From an uncultured Bulleidia sp. (GTDB lineage: Bacteria; Bacillota_I; Bacilli_A; Erysipelotrichales; Erysipelotrichaceae), in assembly GCA_947087645.1 (NCBI GenBank), contig CAMUDN010000006.1, positions 22,540 to 86,539 of the forward strand: 64,000 bases of DNA, written 5' to 3'. Both the position numbers and the translations under genes were made by a program. Of this stretch, positions 33,689 to 41,796 are shown piece after piece. The notes under the pieces are model-generated. The model saw nothing but the letters and a program-made list of their open reading frames with translations. It was not told where the DNA came from and ran no database searches. Positions within the stretch are counted from its first letter, which is position 1; every line of letters begins with the position of its first letter.

Positions 33689-34701
33689 TGAAAACAATAT
33701 TGGTAACGGGAGGTTTAGGCTTTATTGGTTCAAATACATGTGTTTTTTTATTACAGGCTGGATATAATGTGGTAATTGTTGATAATTTATATAATGCAAA
33801 GTATTCTGTGCGGACAAGAATTGAAGCAATAAGTAAGAAAAAAGTTAAATTTTATGAAATCGATATTTTACATGAAGATCAATTAAATAATGTTTTTCAA
33901 CAAAATAAAATTGATGCCGTAATTCATTTTGCGGGTTATAAAGCAGTTGGTGAATCAGTTCAAAAACCATTGTTATATTATGAAAATAATATTTCGGGTT
34001 CTCTTTCTTTGTATAGAGCAATGCTAAAAGCAAATTGTAAATATCTTGTTTTTTCTTCAAGTGCTACAGTATATGGTGATCCTAAGCAAAATCCAATTTT
34101 AGAAAATTTTCCCTTAAAAACAACTAATCCTTATGGTACAAGTAAATTGATGAATGAAATGATACTAAGTGATATTTGCTATGCAGATCATGATTGTTCA
34201 TTTATGAGTTTACGATATTTTAATCCTATTGGTGCTCATCAAAGTGGTTTATTAGGTGAGTCACCAAATGGTGTGCCAAATAATCTTGTTCCTTATATTG
34301 CACAAGTTGCTAAAGGACAAAGGGAATATGTTAAAGTTTTTGGTAATGATTATGATACGATAGACGGAACAGGTGTTCGTGACTATATTCATGTTTGTGA
34401 TTTAGCAAGTGGTCATTTAGCGGCTTTAAATTATATTTTTAAACATCATGGGATGGAAAAAATCAATTTAGGAACGGGTCAAGGTTATAGTGTTTTACAG
34501 GTAATAAAAGCATATGAAAAGGCATGTCATAAAACAATTCCTTATCAAATATGTGCTCGTCGTAAAGGTGATATTGCAGCTTGTTATGCAGATATTAGTA
34601 AAGCTAAAAGATTATTACATTGGCAAGCCCAATATGATTTAGCAACAATGTGCAAAGATTCATGGCATTTTATAAAAGACAATGACGAAAGCCAGTATTG
34701 A
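33688..34701 (+). CDS. galE: UDP-glucose 4-epimerase
   Basis: Interconverts UDP-galactose and UDP-glucose (and often the HexNAc forms), the step that recycles the UDP-sugar used in GNB/LNB breakdown. The 337-residue SDR protein has the NAD motif GGLGFIGSN at 7-15, 'HFAGYKAVGES', catalytic Ser region 'FSSSATVYG', and the YxxxK pair Tyr149/Lys153. Overlap with lnpA by one base shows co-translation. The nahK kinase and galT-like genes that complete the pathway elsewhere are not in this window. Confidence 0.95.
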   Translation: MKTILVTGGLGFIGSNTCVFLLQAGYNVVIVDNLYNAKYSVRTRIEAISKKKVKFYEIDILHEDQLNNVFQQNKIDAVIHFAGYKAVGESVQKPLLYYENNISGSLSLYRAMLKANCKYLVFSSSATVYGDPKQNPILENFPLKTTNPYGTSKLMNEMILSDICYADHDCSFMSLRYFNPIGAHQSGLLGESPNGVPNNLVPYIAQVAKGQREYVKVFGNDYDTIDGTGVRDYIHVCDLASGHLAALNYIFKHHGMEKINLGTGQGYSVLQVIKAYEKACHKTIPYQICARRKGDIAACYADISKAKRLLHWQAQYDLATMCKDSWHFIKDNDESQY

Positions 34702-34727
34702 CGTATTTTTTTATTTTGATATTATAT

Positions 34728-34812
34728 TCTTGTTATCGCCTCTTTAGTCGGTAACCGCACAGAAAAGGGTTTAAAGCATTGCTCCCTTAATGGCGCGTCT
34801 TAAGATAAGAAA
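34728..34812 (+). promoter_or_regulatory. Ribosomal protein L21 leader RNA
   Basis: The segment CGCCTCTTTAGTCGGTAACC, then GCAC...AAGGGTTTAAAGCATTGCTCCCTT and a closing ATGGCGCG, matches the L21-leader motif found before rplU-prp-rpmA in Bacillota. CGCC/GGCG can close the structure and AAGGG/CCCTT form the inner arm. Presumed L21 autoregulation. Confidence 0.75.
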
Positions 34813-34826
34813 TGGAGGTATGTAAA

Positions 34827-35138
34827 TTGTACGCAATTATCGAAACAGGCGGAAAGCAAATCAAAGCCGAGGTTGGTCAATCTATTTTTGTAGAAAAGTT
34901 AGCTGGTCAAGCTGGTGATAAAGTTATTTTAGATAAGGTTGTTTTGTTATCCGATGGTAGCACAAAGATTGGTGCTCCTTATGTAGCAGGTGCAAAAGTA
35001 TCTTGCACAATTGAAAAACAAGGTAAAGAAAAGAAAGTTATTATCTTTAAGTACAAAGCTAAGAAAGGTTCAACTCGTCGTAAACAGGGTCATCGTCAAC
35101 CATATACAAAATTATTAGTTGAATCTATTGAAGCATAA
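34827..35138 (+). CDS. rplU: 50S ribosomal protein L21
   Basis: A 103-residue L21 ('MYAIIETGGKQIKAE', 'KAKKGSTRRKQGHRQPYTKL'). The start is a TTG at 34827, seven bases after GGAGGT; an ATG at 34812 would add five foreign residues and lies upstream of the ribosome site. First gene of the conserved rplU-prp-rpmA operon; the stop overlaps the prp start. Confidence 0.96.
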   Translation: MYAIIETGGKQIKAEVGQSIFVEKLAGQAGDKVILDKVVLLSDGSTKIGAPYVAGAKVSCTIEKQGKEKKVIIFKYKAKKGSTRRKQGHRQPYTKLLVESIEA

Positions 35139-35452
35139 TGATTTATATTAAGATTCAAGAAGCGAATGATTTATTAGTTGGTATGTCTTTTGAAGGTCAT
35201 GCATTTAGTGCAGAATATGGAAAAGATGTAGTTTGTGCTGCTATTAGTTCTATTGCCTTTGGAACAATCAATGCTTTAGCTGAAATAATGGGTCAGGTTA
35301 ATTTTCAAAAGAAAGATAATAAAATTGATATTATTATTTCAGAGCCAAGTGAAAAAGCTGATTTAATTTTAAGAACAGCTTATATTCAATGTGAAACAGT
35401 TCGCCAAAAGAATCAAAAATTTGTAAAAATTAAGAAGGAGAAAATCAAATGA
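35138..35452 (+). CDS. prp: Ribosomal-processing cysteine protease Prp
   Basis: Removes the N-terminal extension of ribosomal protein L27, an essential maturation step in Bacillota. The 104-residue protein has the catalytic pair in 'FEGHAFSAEYGKDVVCAA': His21 and Cys33. It lies between rplU and rpmA, overlapping both by one and four bases. Its target is present next door (L27 begins with a QFFA extension). Confidence 0.94.
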   Translation: MIYIKIQEANDLLVGMSFEGHAFSAEYGKDVVCAAISSIAFGTINALAEIMGQVNFQKKDNKIDIIISEPSEKADLILRTAYIQCETVRQKNQKFVKIKKEKIK

Positions 35453-35742
35453 AACTTAAGCTTACATTAGATATTCAGTTCTTTGCCAGTAAGAAAGGGG
35501 TATCTTCTACCAAGAATGGTCGTGACTCAGCCGGCCGTCGTTTAGGAGCTAAAAAAGCAGATGGAGAGTTTGCTACTGCCGGTTCTATTATTTATCGTCA
35601 ACGGGGCACAAAAATTTATCCTGGCAAAAATGTTATGCGGGGTGGTGATGATACATTATTTGCAACCACAGCCGGAATTGTTAAATATGAACGTTTAGGT
35701 CGTGATAAGAAACAAGTGTCAGTTTATCCACAAGTTGCTTAA
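35449..35742 (+). CDS. rpmA: 50S ribosomal protein L27 with Prp-cleaved extension
   Basis: A 97-residue L27. The N-terminus MKLKLTLDIQFFA precedes mature 'SKKGVSSTKNGRDSAGRR'. The QFFA/SKKG junction after residue 13 is the Prp cleavage site known from Staphylococcus aureus; the extension here is a few residues longer than the usual nine. The rest is typical L27 ('YRQRGTKIYPGKNV'). RBS AAGGAG inside the end of prp. Confidence 0.96.
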   Translation: MKLKLTLDIQFFASKKGVSSTKNGRDSAGRRLGAKKADGEFATAGSIIYRQRGTKIYPGKNVMRGGDDTLFATTAGIVKYERLGRDKKQVSVYPQVA

Positions 35743-35750
35743 TGATTAAT

Positions 35751-35775
35751 AGCTCCTGTTAACAGGAGCTTTTTT
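35751..35775 (+). terminator. Terminator after rpmA
   Basis: A 20-bp palindrome, AGCTCCTGTT/AACAGGAGCT, followed by TTTTTT. It ends 17 bases before the obg start, so obg must have read-through or a promoter within this segment. Confidence 0.8.
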
Positions 35776-35791
35776 AGAGGAAGGATGTTAC

Positions 35792-37066
35792 ATGATTGAT
35801 ATTGTAAAAATAGCCTTAAAAGCTGGTGATGGCGGTAAAGGTGCTGTTGCTTGGCGTCATGAAAAATATTATCCGAATGGAGGACCATTTGGTGGTGATG
35901 GTGGTAAAGGAGGAAATATTTATTTCCAAGTTGATACAAATGAAACTACTTTAAGTAGATTACGTTTTACCAAAACCATTAAAGCTGGTAATGGAATGCC
36001 TGGACTAACAAAAAAAATGCATGGTAAAAGTGCAGCTGATGTGATTGTTAAAGTTCCTTTAGGAACGATGATTAGAAATGCTGATAGCCATGATTTATTA
36101 GCTGATTTAACAAGTCCTGATGATAAGGTTTTAATTGCTAAAGGTGGTCGTGGTGGTCTTGGTAATATGCATTTTGCAACTGCGCGTAATGATACGCCAG
36201 AATATGCTCAGCCAGGTGAAATTGGTGAATCTTTAAATGTTATTGTGGAATTAAGACTTTTAGCTGATGCTGGCTTAATTGGTTTTCCATCAGTTGGAAA
36301 AAGTACTTTATTAAGCGTTTTGACGAATGCTAAGCCAGATATTGCAGCTTATCCTTTTACTACAATTGAACCTAATGTAGGAGTTGTATCACTCAATGAT
36401 GGTCGAAGTTTTGTCTTAGCTGATATGCCGGGATTAATAGAAGGAGCTAAAGATGGTAAAGGGCTAGGTCATGAATTTTTAAGACATATTCAGCGTTGTC
36501 GAGTATTGATTCATGTTATTGATATGGCTGGTGAGTTACGTAATCCAATTGTTGATTATAAGGTCATTAATGATGAATTATTTCAATATGATCCTAAATT
36601 AAAAAAGCGACCACAAATAATTGTGGCAAATAAAATGGATGATGAGTATGCTTTTTTACATTTAGAAGAATTTAAAAAAGCATATCCTGAATTAAAAGTT
36701 TATGAAGTTTCAGCAATTACTCATCAAGGTCTTGAACAACTTGTATATGATATTATGGCATCTATTAGTCATAGTAAACAAGAAGTGGAAGTAGAAACAC
36801 CGACTGCTAAAGGTGAAGTTATTTATCGCTTTGAGCCAAAACAAGCTGATTTTAAAGTGGTTAATATGGGAAATGGCAAATTTCGTATTGATTCAGCTAA
36901 GATTGATCATCTTTTTGATACAATTGATTTTGATAAACCAGATGAAGCACATCAATTTGCTTTAATTTTACATAAAATGGGTGTTGATACAGCCTTAAAG
37001 AAAGCGGGTGCAAAGCCTGGCGATGCTGTTATTGTAGGCACATTTATTATGGAATATAGTGAGTAG
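35792..37066 (+). CDS. obg: GTPase Obg
   Basis: Essential GTPase in late 50S assembly and stress response. The 424-residue protein has the glycine-rich Obg domain (1-157, 'AGDGGKGAVAWRHEKYYPNGGP', read in parts), the G domain with G1 'GFPSVGKST', G3 'DMPGLIEGA' and G4 'NKMD', and a C-terminal OCT domain (about 345-424). RBS GAGGAAGG. Next to rpmA as in most Bacillota. Confidence 0.96.
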   Translation: MIDIVKIALKAGDGGKGAVAWRHEKYYPNGGPFGGDGGKGGNIYFQVDTNETTLSRLRFTKTIKAGNGMPGLTKKMHGKSAADVIVKVPLGTMIRNADSHDLLADLTSPDDKVLIAKGGRGGLGNMHFATARNDTPEYAQPGEIGESLNVIVELRLLADAGLIGFPSVGKSTLLSVLTNAKPDIAAYPFTTIEPNVGVVSLNDGRSFVLADMPGLIEGAKDGKGLGHEFLRHIQRCRVLIHVIDMAGELRNPIVDYKVINDELFQYDPKLKKRPQIIVANKMDDEYAFLHLEEFKKAYPELKVYEVSAITHQGLEQLVYDIMASISHSKQEVEVETPTAKGEVIYRFEPKQADFKVVNMGNGKFRIDSAKIDHLFDTIDFDKPDEAHQFALILHKMGVDTALKKAGAKPGDAVIVGTFIMEYSE

Positions 37067-37074
37067 GAGTAAGT

Positions 37075-37653
37075 ATGCTAGCATTTATTCAGGGAATAGT
37101 TACCGAGATAGCAAATGATTATATTGTTTTAAATAATCATGGTTTAGGGTGGCTTATTTATTATGCTCATTGTCAAGAATTAAAAAAAGAACAGGATGTG
37201 CAAATTTATACCTATCTTGCAGTGAGTGAAAATGATATGCGTTTATATGGCTTTAGTTCATTAATGGAGAAAGAATTATTTCTTAATTTAATTTCTGTAA
37301 AGGGCTTAGGTCCTAAAACAGTTATGAATATATTCCAGAAAGTTGGTCTTTCACTTATTACAAATGCTATTGCAAGTGGTGATGTATCTGCCTTAAAGAA
37401 ATTACCTGGTATTGGAGCAAAGTCTGCTTCACAAATTATTTTAGATTTAAAAGGAAAGTTAGATATGGAAACATATCATCAAGATAAAAAAGATAATTAT
37501 CCTTTAGCAATTGAAGAAGCATTAAATGCTTTGAAAAATTTTGGCTATCGAGCAAGTGATTTAAATTTAGTTGGTAATAAAATGTTAGAACAAGAAACGA
37601 TGACGACGGAAGAATATATTCGTTTTGGTCTACAATTTTTTGCACAAAAATAA
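37075..37653 (+). CDS. ruvA: Holliday junction helicase subunit RuvA
   Basis: Tetrameric junction-binding protein that loads RuvB. The 192-residue protein has an OB domain (1-60), tandem helix-hairpin-helix motifs ('VKGLGPKTVMNIF', 'LPGIGAKSASQIILDLKGKL') and a C-terminal RuvB-binding domain ('AIEEALNALKNFGY'). Eight bases after obg and nine before ruvB. RuvC is not present here. Confidence 0.95.
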   Translation: MLAFIQGIVTEIANDYIVLNNHGLGWLIYYAHCQELKKEQDVQIYTYLAVSENDMRLYGFSSLMEKELFLNLISVKGLGPKTVMNIFQKVGLSLITNAIASGDVSALKKLPGIGAKSASQIILDLKGKLDMETYHQDKKDNYPLAIEEALNALKNFGYRASDLNLVGNKMLEQETMTTEEYIRFGLQFFAQK

Positions 37654-37662
37654 GGAGATATC

Positions 37663-38670
37663 ATGGAAGAACGTTTATTAACAGCTGATAAAATGGCAAT
37701 GGAGGAAGAAGAAAATCTGCGTCCTAGTTCTTTAAATGAGTATATTGGTCAAGATAGTTTAAAAGAAAATTTAAAAATATATATTCAGGCAGCTCTTGCT
37801 CGTGAAGAATCTTTAGATCATGTTTTATTGTATGGTCCACCGGGTTTAGGTAAAACAACTTTAGCACATATTTTAGCTTATGAAATGCATTCAAAGATTA
37901 AAGTAACAAGTGGTCCAAGCATTGCTAAAGCCGGCGATTTAGCATCTATTTTATCGGTTTTAGAACCTGGTGATGTACTTTTTATTGATGAAATTCATCG
38001 TTTACCGAAAGTGGTTGAAGAAGTGTTATATCCAGCTATGGAAGATTTTGTTCTTGATGTAACAGTAGGTAATGATAGTGGTAATGCCCGTAGTTTACGT
38101 TTAGATTTACCACCATTCACCTTGGTTGGGGCAACAACTAGGGCAGGCGATTTGAGCTCTCCATTACGTGATCGTTTTGGTATAACAGCTAAGCTTGCTT
38201 ATTATACACAAGAACAATTGGCACAAATTGTTAATCGTTCAGCACGGGTATTAAATACTCCTATTGCCGAAGAAGCGGTTAAGGAGATAGCTAAACGTTC
38301 AAGAGGTACGCCACGTATTGCGAATAGATTATTAAGACGGATTCGTGATTTTGCCCAGGTTTTAAATGGGGGCTATTTAAATAAACAAATTGCAAATAAA
38401 GCTTTAACAAGACTACATGTTGATGAATTAGGACTTGATGAAGTTGATATTCGTTATTTGCAAGGCATTATTGAACGTTTTCATGGTGGACCGGTTGGTC
38501 TTGATGCTTTAGCTAATGCAATTAGTGAAGAAACAACAACTTTAGAAGATGTTTATGAACCATATTTAATACAAATAGGTTTTGTTAATCGGACAACCAG
38601 AGGACGGGTTGTAACAGATAAAGCATATGCTCATTTGGGTATTAAAGGTAGAGAAAAATTATGCAAATGA
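37663..38670 (+). CDS. ruvB: Holliday junction helicase motor RuvB
   Basis: AAA+ motor for branch migration. The 335-residue protein has 'LRPSSLNEYIGQ', Walker A 'GPPGLGKTT', Walker B 'LFIDEIHRL', sensor 'TLVGATTRAGDLSSPLRDRFG' (read in parts), and the C-terminal winged helix ('IGFVNRTTRGRVVTDKAY'). RBS AAGGAGA. Its last ten bases overlap the next small gene. Confidence 0.97.
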   Translation: MEERLLTADKMAMEEEENLRPSSLNEYIGQDSLKENLKIYIQAALAREESLDHVLLYGPPGLGKTTLAHILAYEMHSKIKVTSGPSIAKAGDLASILSVLEPGDVLFIDEIHRLPKVVEEVLYPAMEDFVLDVTVGNDSGNARSLRLDLPPFTLVGATTRAGDLSSPLRDRFGITAKLAYYTQEQLAQIVNRSARVLNTPIAEEAVKEIAKRSRGTPRIANRLLRRIRDFAQVLNGGYLNKQIANKALTRLHVDELGLDEVDIRYLQGIIERFHGGPVGLDALANAISEETTTLEDVYEPYLIQIGFVNRTTRGRVVTDKAYAHLGIKGREKLCK

Positions 38671-38933
38671 CGAAAAAAGAGGAAAAGTTATATTTTTATA
38701 AAATGTGTTTTATTTATATAGCTACTAATTTTTTTATTTTTCTTTTATTGATGGCTTTTTGTTTGGCAATTATTTATTTAATTACACAGTTTATAAGTCT
38801 TCAGCCATATGTTGAATTAATACTTGTTCTTTTAAGTATTATATTCACATTAATTAATCGCCGAAGAATTTTACATATGAAGATAATTCGTAATTGGTTA
38901 AATTATGATTTAAATATGATTTTTCGCAGTTAA
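38661..38933 (+). CDS. Hypothetical 90-aa membrane protein
   Basis: Not recognised. Two long hydrophobic helices at about 15-43 and 51-71 with a short linker, a charged start (MQMTKKEEKLYFYKM) and a basic tail ('NRRRILHMKIIRNWL'). It begins inside ruvB; an alternative ATG is at 38667. The ribosome site is poor (AGAGAAAAA), so translation may depend on coupling to ruvB. It could be a real small membrane protein; no function can be proposed. Confidence 0.6.
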   Translation: MQMTKKEEKLYFYKMCFIYIATNFFIFLLLMAFCLAIIYLITQFISLQPYVELILVLLSIIFTLINRRRILHMKIIRNWLNYDLNMIFRS

Positions 38934-38946
38934 GCAAAAGTTTTGC

Positions 38947-38952
38947 TATAAT
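38947..38952 (+). promoter_or_regulatory. -10 box of the valS T-box transcript
   Basis: Perfect TATAAT, located ahead of T-box stem I. The -35 region (near 38924) has no good match. A small AGCAAAA/TTTTGCT hairpin lies directly over the spacer. Confidence 0.55.
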
Positions 38953-38957
38953 AATTT

Positions 38958-39162
38958 TAAAGCGATGAAGAGAAGTAAGTAAGTATTCTTTTTTGAAGAG
39001 AGTCTTTGGTTGCTGCAAAAAGATAAAAGAACTTATGGGTAGTCTTGGAGCTGTTTTTCTGAACTTATAATTAAGAAAAACCGGTGCGATCCGTTATCGA
39101 AGATGAGAAGTAAATAAGGTGGTATCACGTTTATATTAACGTCCTTTGGAAGGGCGTTTTTA
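38958..39162 (+). promoter_or_regulatory. T-box riboswitch for valS, specifier probably GUA (Val)
   Basis: T-box core AAGGTGGTATCACG lies at 39117-39130, and a terminator hairpin AACGTCCTT (39138-39146)/AAGGGCGTT (39150-39158) is followed by TTTT. Stem I starts near 38965 with GATGAAGAGAAGTA (AGTA loop-E element). The upper helix AAG..TTCTTTT pairs with AAAAGAACTT, leaving GGGTAG before the lower helix, so GTA at 39039-39041 is the likely specifier. Val fits the downstream gene. Confidence 0.88.
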
Positions 39163-39178
39163 TGTGGAAAGGAAAGAT

Positions 39179-41782
39179 ATGAAAGTTGAATTGAAACCGA
39201 AATATGATCATCATCAGGTTGAAGATGGTCGCTATAATCATTGGTTAAAAAAAGGCTATTTCAAGGCTGGTGATAAAGCTAAAGAACCTTTTACGATTGT
39301 TATCCCACCACCTAATGTAACAGGTATTTTACACTTAGGGCATGCATGGGATAATGCTATTCAAGATATGTTAATTCGTTATCAACATTTACAAGGTAAA
39401 GATACATTATATTTACCAGGTATGGATCATGCTGGTATTGCAACGCAAGCTAAAGTTGATGCACGACTTAAAGAAAAGGGTATATCACGATATGATATTG
39501 GTCGTGAAAAATTCTTAGAGCATGCTTTTGCATGGAAAAAAGAATATGCGACAACAATTCGTCAACAATGGGCAAAACTTGGTTTAAGTCTTGATTATAG
39601 TCGAGAACGTTTTACGATGGATGAAGGTTTAAATCGTGCTGTACGTAAAGTTTTTGTTCAGTTATATAAAGAAGGGTTAATTTATCGTGGTAAAAGAATT
39701 ATTAACTGGGATCCTCAAGCTAAGACAGCTTTAAGTAATATTGAAGTTATTTATCAAGATGATCCAGGTAAGATGTATTATTTTAAATATCATATTGTTG
39801 GTTGTAAAGATTATTTTGTTGTAGCAACAACAAGACCGGAAACGATGTTTGGTGATACATGTGTTGTTGTTAATCCGGATGATGAGCGTTATCAGAAATA
39901 TATTGGGCAAAAGGTTATTAATCCAGCTAATGGTGAAAGTATTCCAGTTATTGCTGATAATTATGTTGATATGACCTTTGGAACAGGGGCAATGAAATGT
40001 ACACCAGCCCATGATCCAAATGATTTTGAAATTGGTCGTCGACATAATTTAGCTAATATTTTAGTCATGAATCCAGATGGTACAATGAATGATAAAGCAG
40101 GATCATATCAAGGCATGGATCGTTATGCTTGTCGTGAGGAATTAGTTAAGCAAATAGAAAAAGCCGGTGATTTAGTTAAGATTGAAGATATTATTCATGC
40201 AGTTGGTCATTCAGAAAGAACAAATGCTGTAGTTGAACCATATCTTTCAGAACAATGGTTTGTGAAAATGAAACCATTAGCTAAAGATGTTTTAGAACAG
40301 CAAGCAAATGCTGAAGAAAAGATTAATTTTTATCCAGCACGTTTTGCAAAGACTTTTGAACAATGGTTAGAAAATATTGAAGATTGGTGTATTTCACGTC
40401 AATTATGGTGGGGACATCGCATACCTGCTTGGTATCATAAGCAAACAAATGCTATTTATGTTGGTGAAGAAGAGCCAACTGATAAAGAAAATTGGTTCCA
40501 AGATGAAGATGTTTTAGATACATGGTTTTCAAGTGCATTGTGGCCATTTGGAACATTGGGTTGGCCTGATCAAAGTGCTGATTTTAAGCGTTATTATCCA
40601 AATAACGTTATGGTTACCGGTTATGATATTATCTTTTTTTGGGTCGCAAGAATGGCTTTTCAAGCTCGTCATTTTACCCATCAAGCACCTTTTAAAGATG
40701 TTGTTTTGCATGGCTTAATTCGTGATGCAAAAGGACGAAAAATGTCAAAATCATTAGGTAATGGCATTAATCCGATGGATGTTATTGAACAGTATGGTGT
40801 TGATGCATTGCGCTTTTTCTTAACGACTAATTCAACTCCTGGTCAGGATATGCGTTATATACCAGAAAAAGTAGAAGCAGCTTGGAATTTTATTAATAAA
40901 ATATGGAATGCTTCTCGTTTTGTTTTGATGAACTTAGATGAAGATCAAAGTGCTGATATTACAAAAGTGCCATTAAGTGAGATTGACTTGTGGATTTTAA
41001 TGAAATTAAATAAAACAATTCAGCAAGTTAATTTAAATATGACAAAATATGAAATGGCATTAGCTGGTAATGAGTTATATAGTTTTGTTTGGAATGATTT
41101 TTGTGCTTGGTATCTTGAATTAGCAAAGACAACTTTGCATAGTGATAAAGCATTAGCTACAAAAGTAACATTGGCTTATGTTTTAAAAGCAATTGTTATT
41201 TTATTACATCCGTTTATGCCTTTTGTAACAGAAGAAATTTATTTGCATTTACCAAAGCATAAAGAAACAATATACCATGAAAATTGGCCTTGTATTCAGA
41301 AATTAAAAGAATTCGATCTTGAAGAAATAGAAAGAATTTTATCTGTTATTGCTCGTTTACGGGAAGTTAAATCATTATATAATTTAAAACCAAGTACGGT
41401 ATTACATTTTACATTGCATGATTTAGATGGTCATTTGGTAGCTAAAAAAGAAATTTTTGAAAAAATTATTTTAACAATGACAAAGTGTGTTTGGCTTGCT
41501 GAAATGAGTGGTGAACAAACAATTGAAAATTTAAAAGAAGGTAGTTTACATTTAATGCTTGATGAATTAAGTGATCCTAAAGAAGAGTTAGCTAAATTAA
41601 TGAAAGAACAAGAACGTTTAGAAAAAGAAATAAAGCGAAGTAAAGGTATGCTTGCTAATCAGAATTTTTTAGCTAAAGCACCACAAGAAAAGGTTATTTT
41701 AGAAAAACAGAAACAAGTAGCTTATGAGAAACAATATGATTTAGTATTAACAAAATTAGCAGAATTAAAGGCTAAAATGTAA
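39179..41782 (+). CDS. valS: Valyl-tRNA synthetase
   Basis: Class I synthetase that charges tRNA-Val and edits Thr. The 867-residue protein has the HIGH-type motif in 'PPPNVTGILHLGHAWDN', editing domain 'TTRPETMFGDTCVVVNPDDERY' (read in parts), KMSKS loop 'GRKMSKSLGNG', the helical anticodon-binding domain and a C-terminal coiled coil (about 800-867, 'EELAKLMKEQERLEKEI'). ATG 39179 after AAAGGAAAG is preferred; an in-frame ATG at 39146 lies in the T-box terminator. murC follows closely. Confidence 0.97.
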   Translation: MKVELKPKYDHHQVEDGRYNHWLKKGYFKAGDKAKEPFTIVIPPPNVTGILHLGHAWDNAIQDMLIRYQHLQGKDTLYLPGMDHAGIATQAKVDARLKEKGISRYDIGREKFLEHAFAWKKEYATTIRQQWAKLGLSLDYSRERFTMDEGLNRAVRKVFVQLYKEGLIYRGKRIINWDPQAKTALSNIEVIYQDDPGKMYYFKYHIVGCKDYFVVATTRPETMFGDTCVVVNPDDERYQKYIGQKVINPANGESIPVIADNYVDMTFGTGAMKCTPAHDPNDFEIGRRHNLANILVMNPDGTMNDKAGSYQGMDRYACREELVKQIEKAGDLVKIEDIIHAVGHSERTNAVVEPYLSEQWFVKMKPLAKDVLEQQANAEEKINFYPARFAKTFEQWLENIEDWCISRQLWWGHRIPAWYHKQTNAIYVGEEEPTDKENWFQDEDVLDTWFSSALWPFGTLGWPDQSADFKRYYPNNVMVTGYDIIFFWVARMAFQARHFTHQAPFKDVVLHGLIRDAKGRKMSKSLGNGINPMDVIEQYGVDALRFFLTTNSTPGQDMRYIPEKVEAAWNFINKIWNASRFVLMNLDEDQSADITKVPLSEIDLWILMKLNKTIQQVNLNMTKYEMALAGNELYSFVWNDFCAWYLELAKTTLHSDKALATKVTLAYVLKAIVILLHPFMPFVTEEIYLHLPKHKETIYHENWPCIQKLKEFDLEEIERILSVIARLREVKSLYNLKPSTVLHFTLHDLDGHLVAKKEIFEKIILTMTKCVWLAEMSGEQTIENLKEGSLHLMLDELSDPKEELAKLMKEQERLEKEIKRSKGMLANQNFLAKAPQEKVILEKQKQVAYEKQYDLVLTKLAELKAKM

Positions 41783-41796
41783 AAGAGGTGATCTTG

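Noticed and set aside
38933..38950. AGCAAAA/TTTTGCT hairpin as a ruvB-operon terminator
   Set aside because: The stem is short and AT-rich, and no T run follows; the bases double as the valS -10 region.
39731..40045. Minus-strand open frame of about 100 codons inside valS
   Set aside because: It is a shadow of the valS frame with no ribosome site or recognisable protein; similar shadows occur in ppdK, lon and others.
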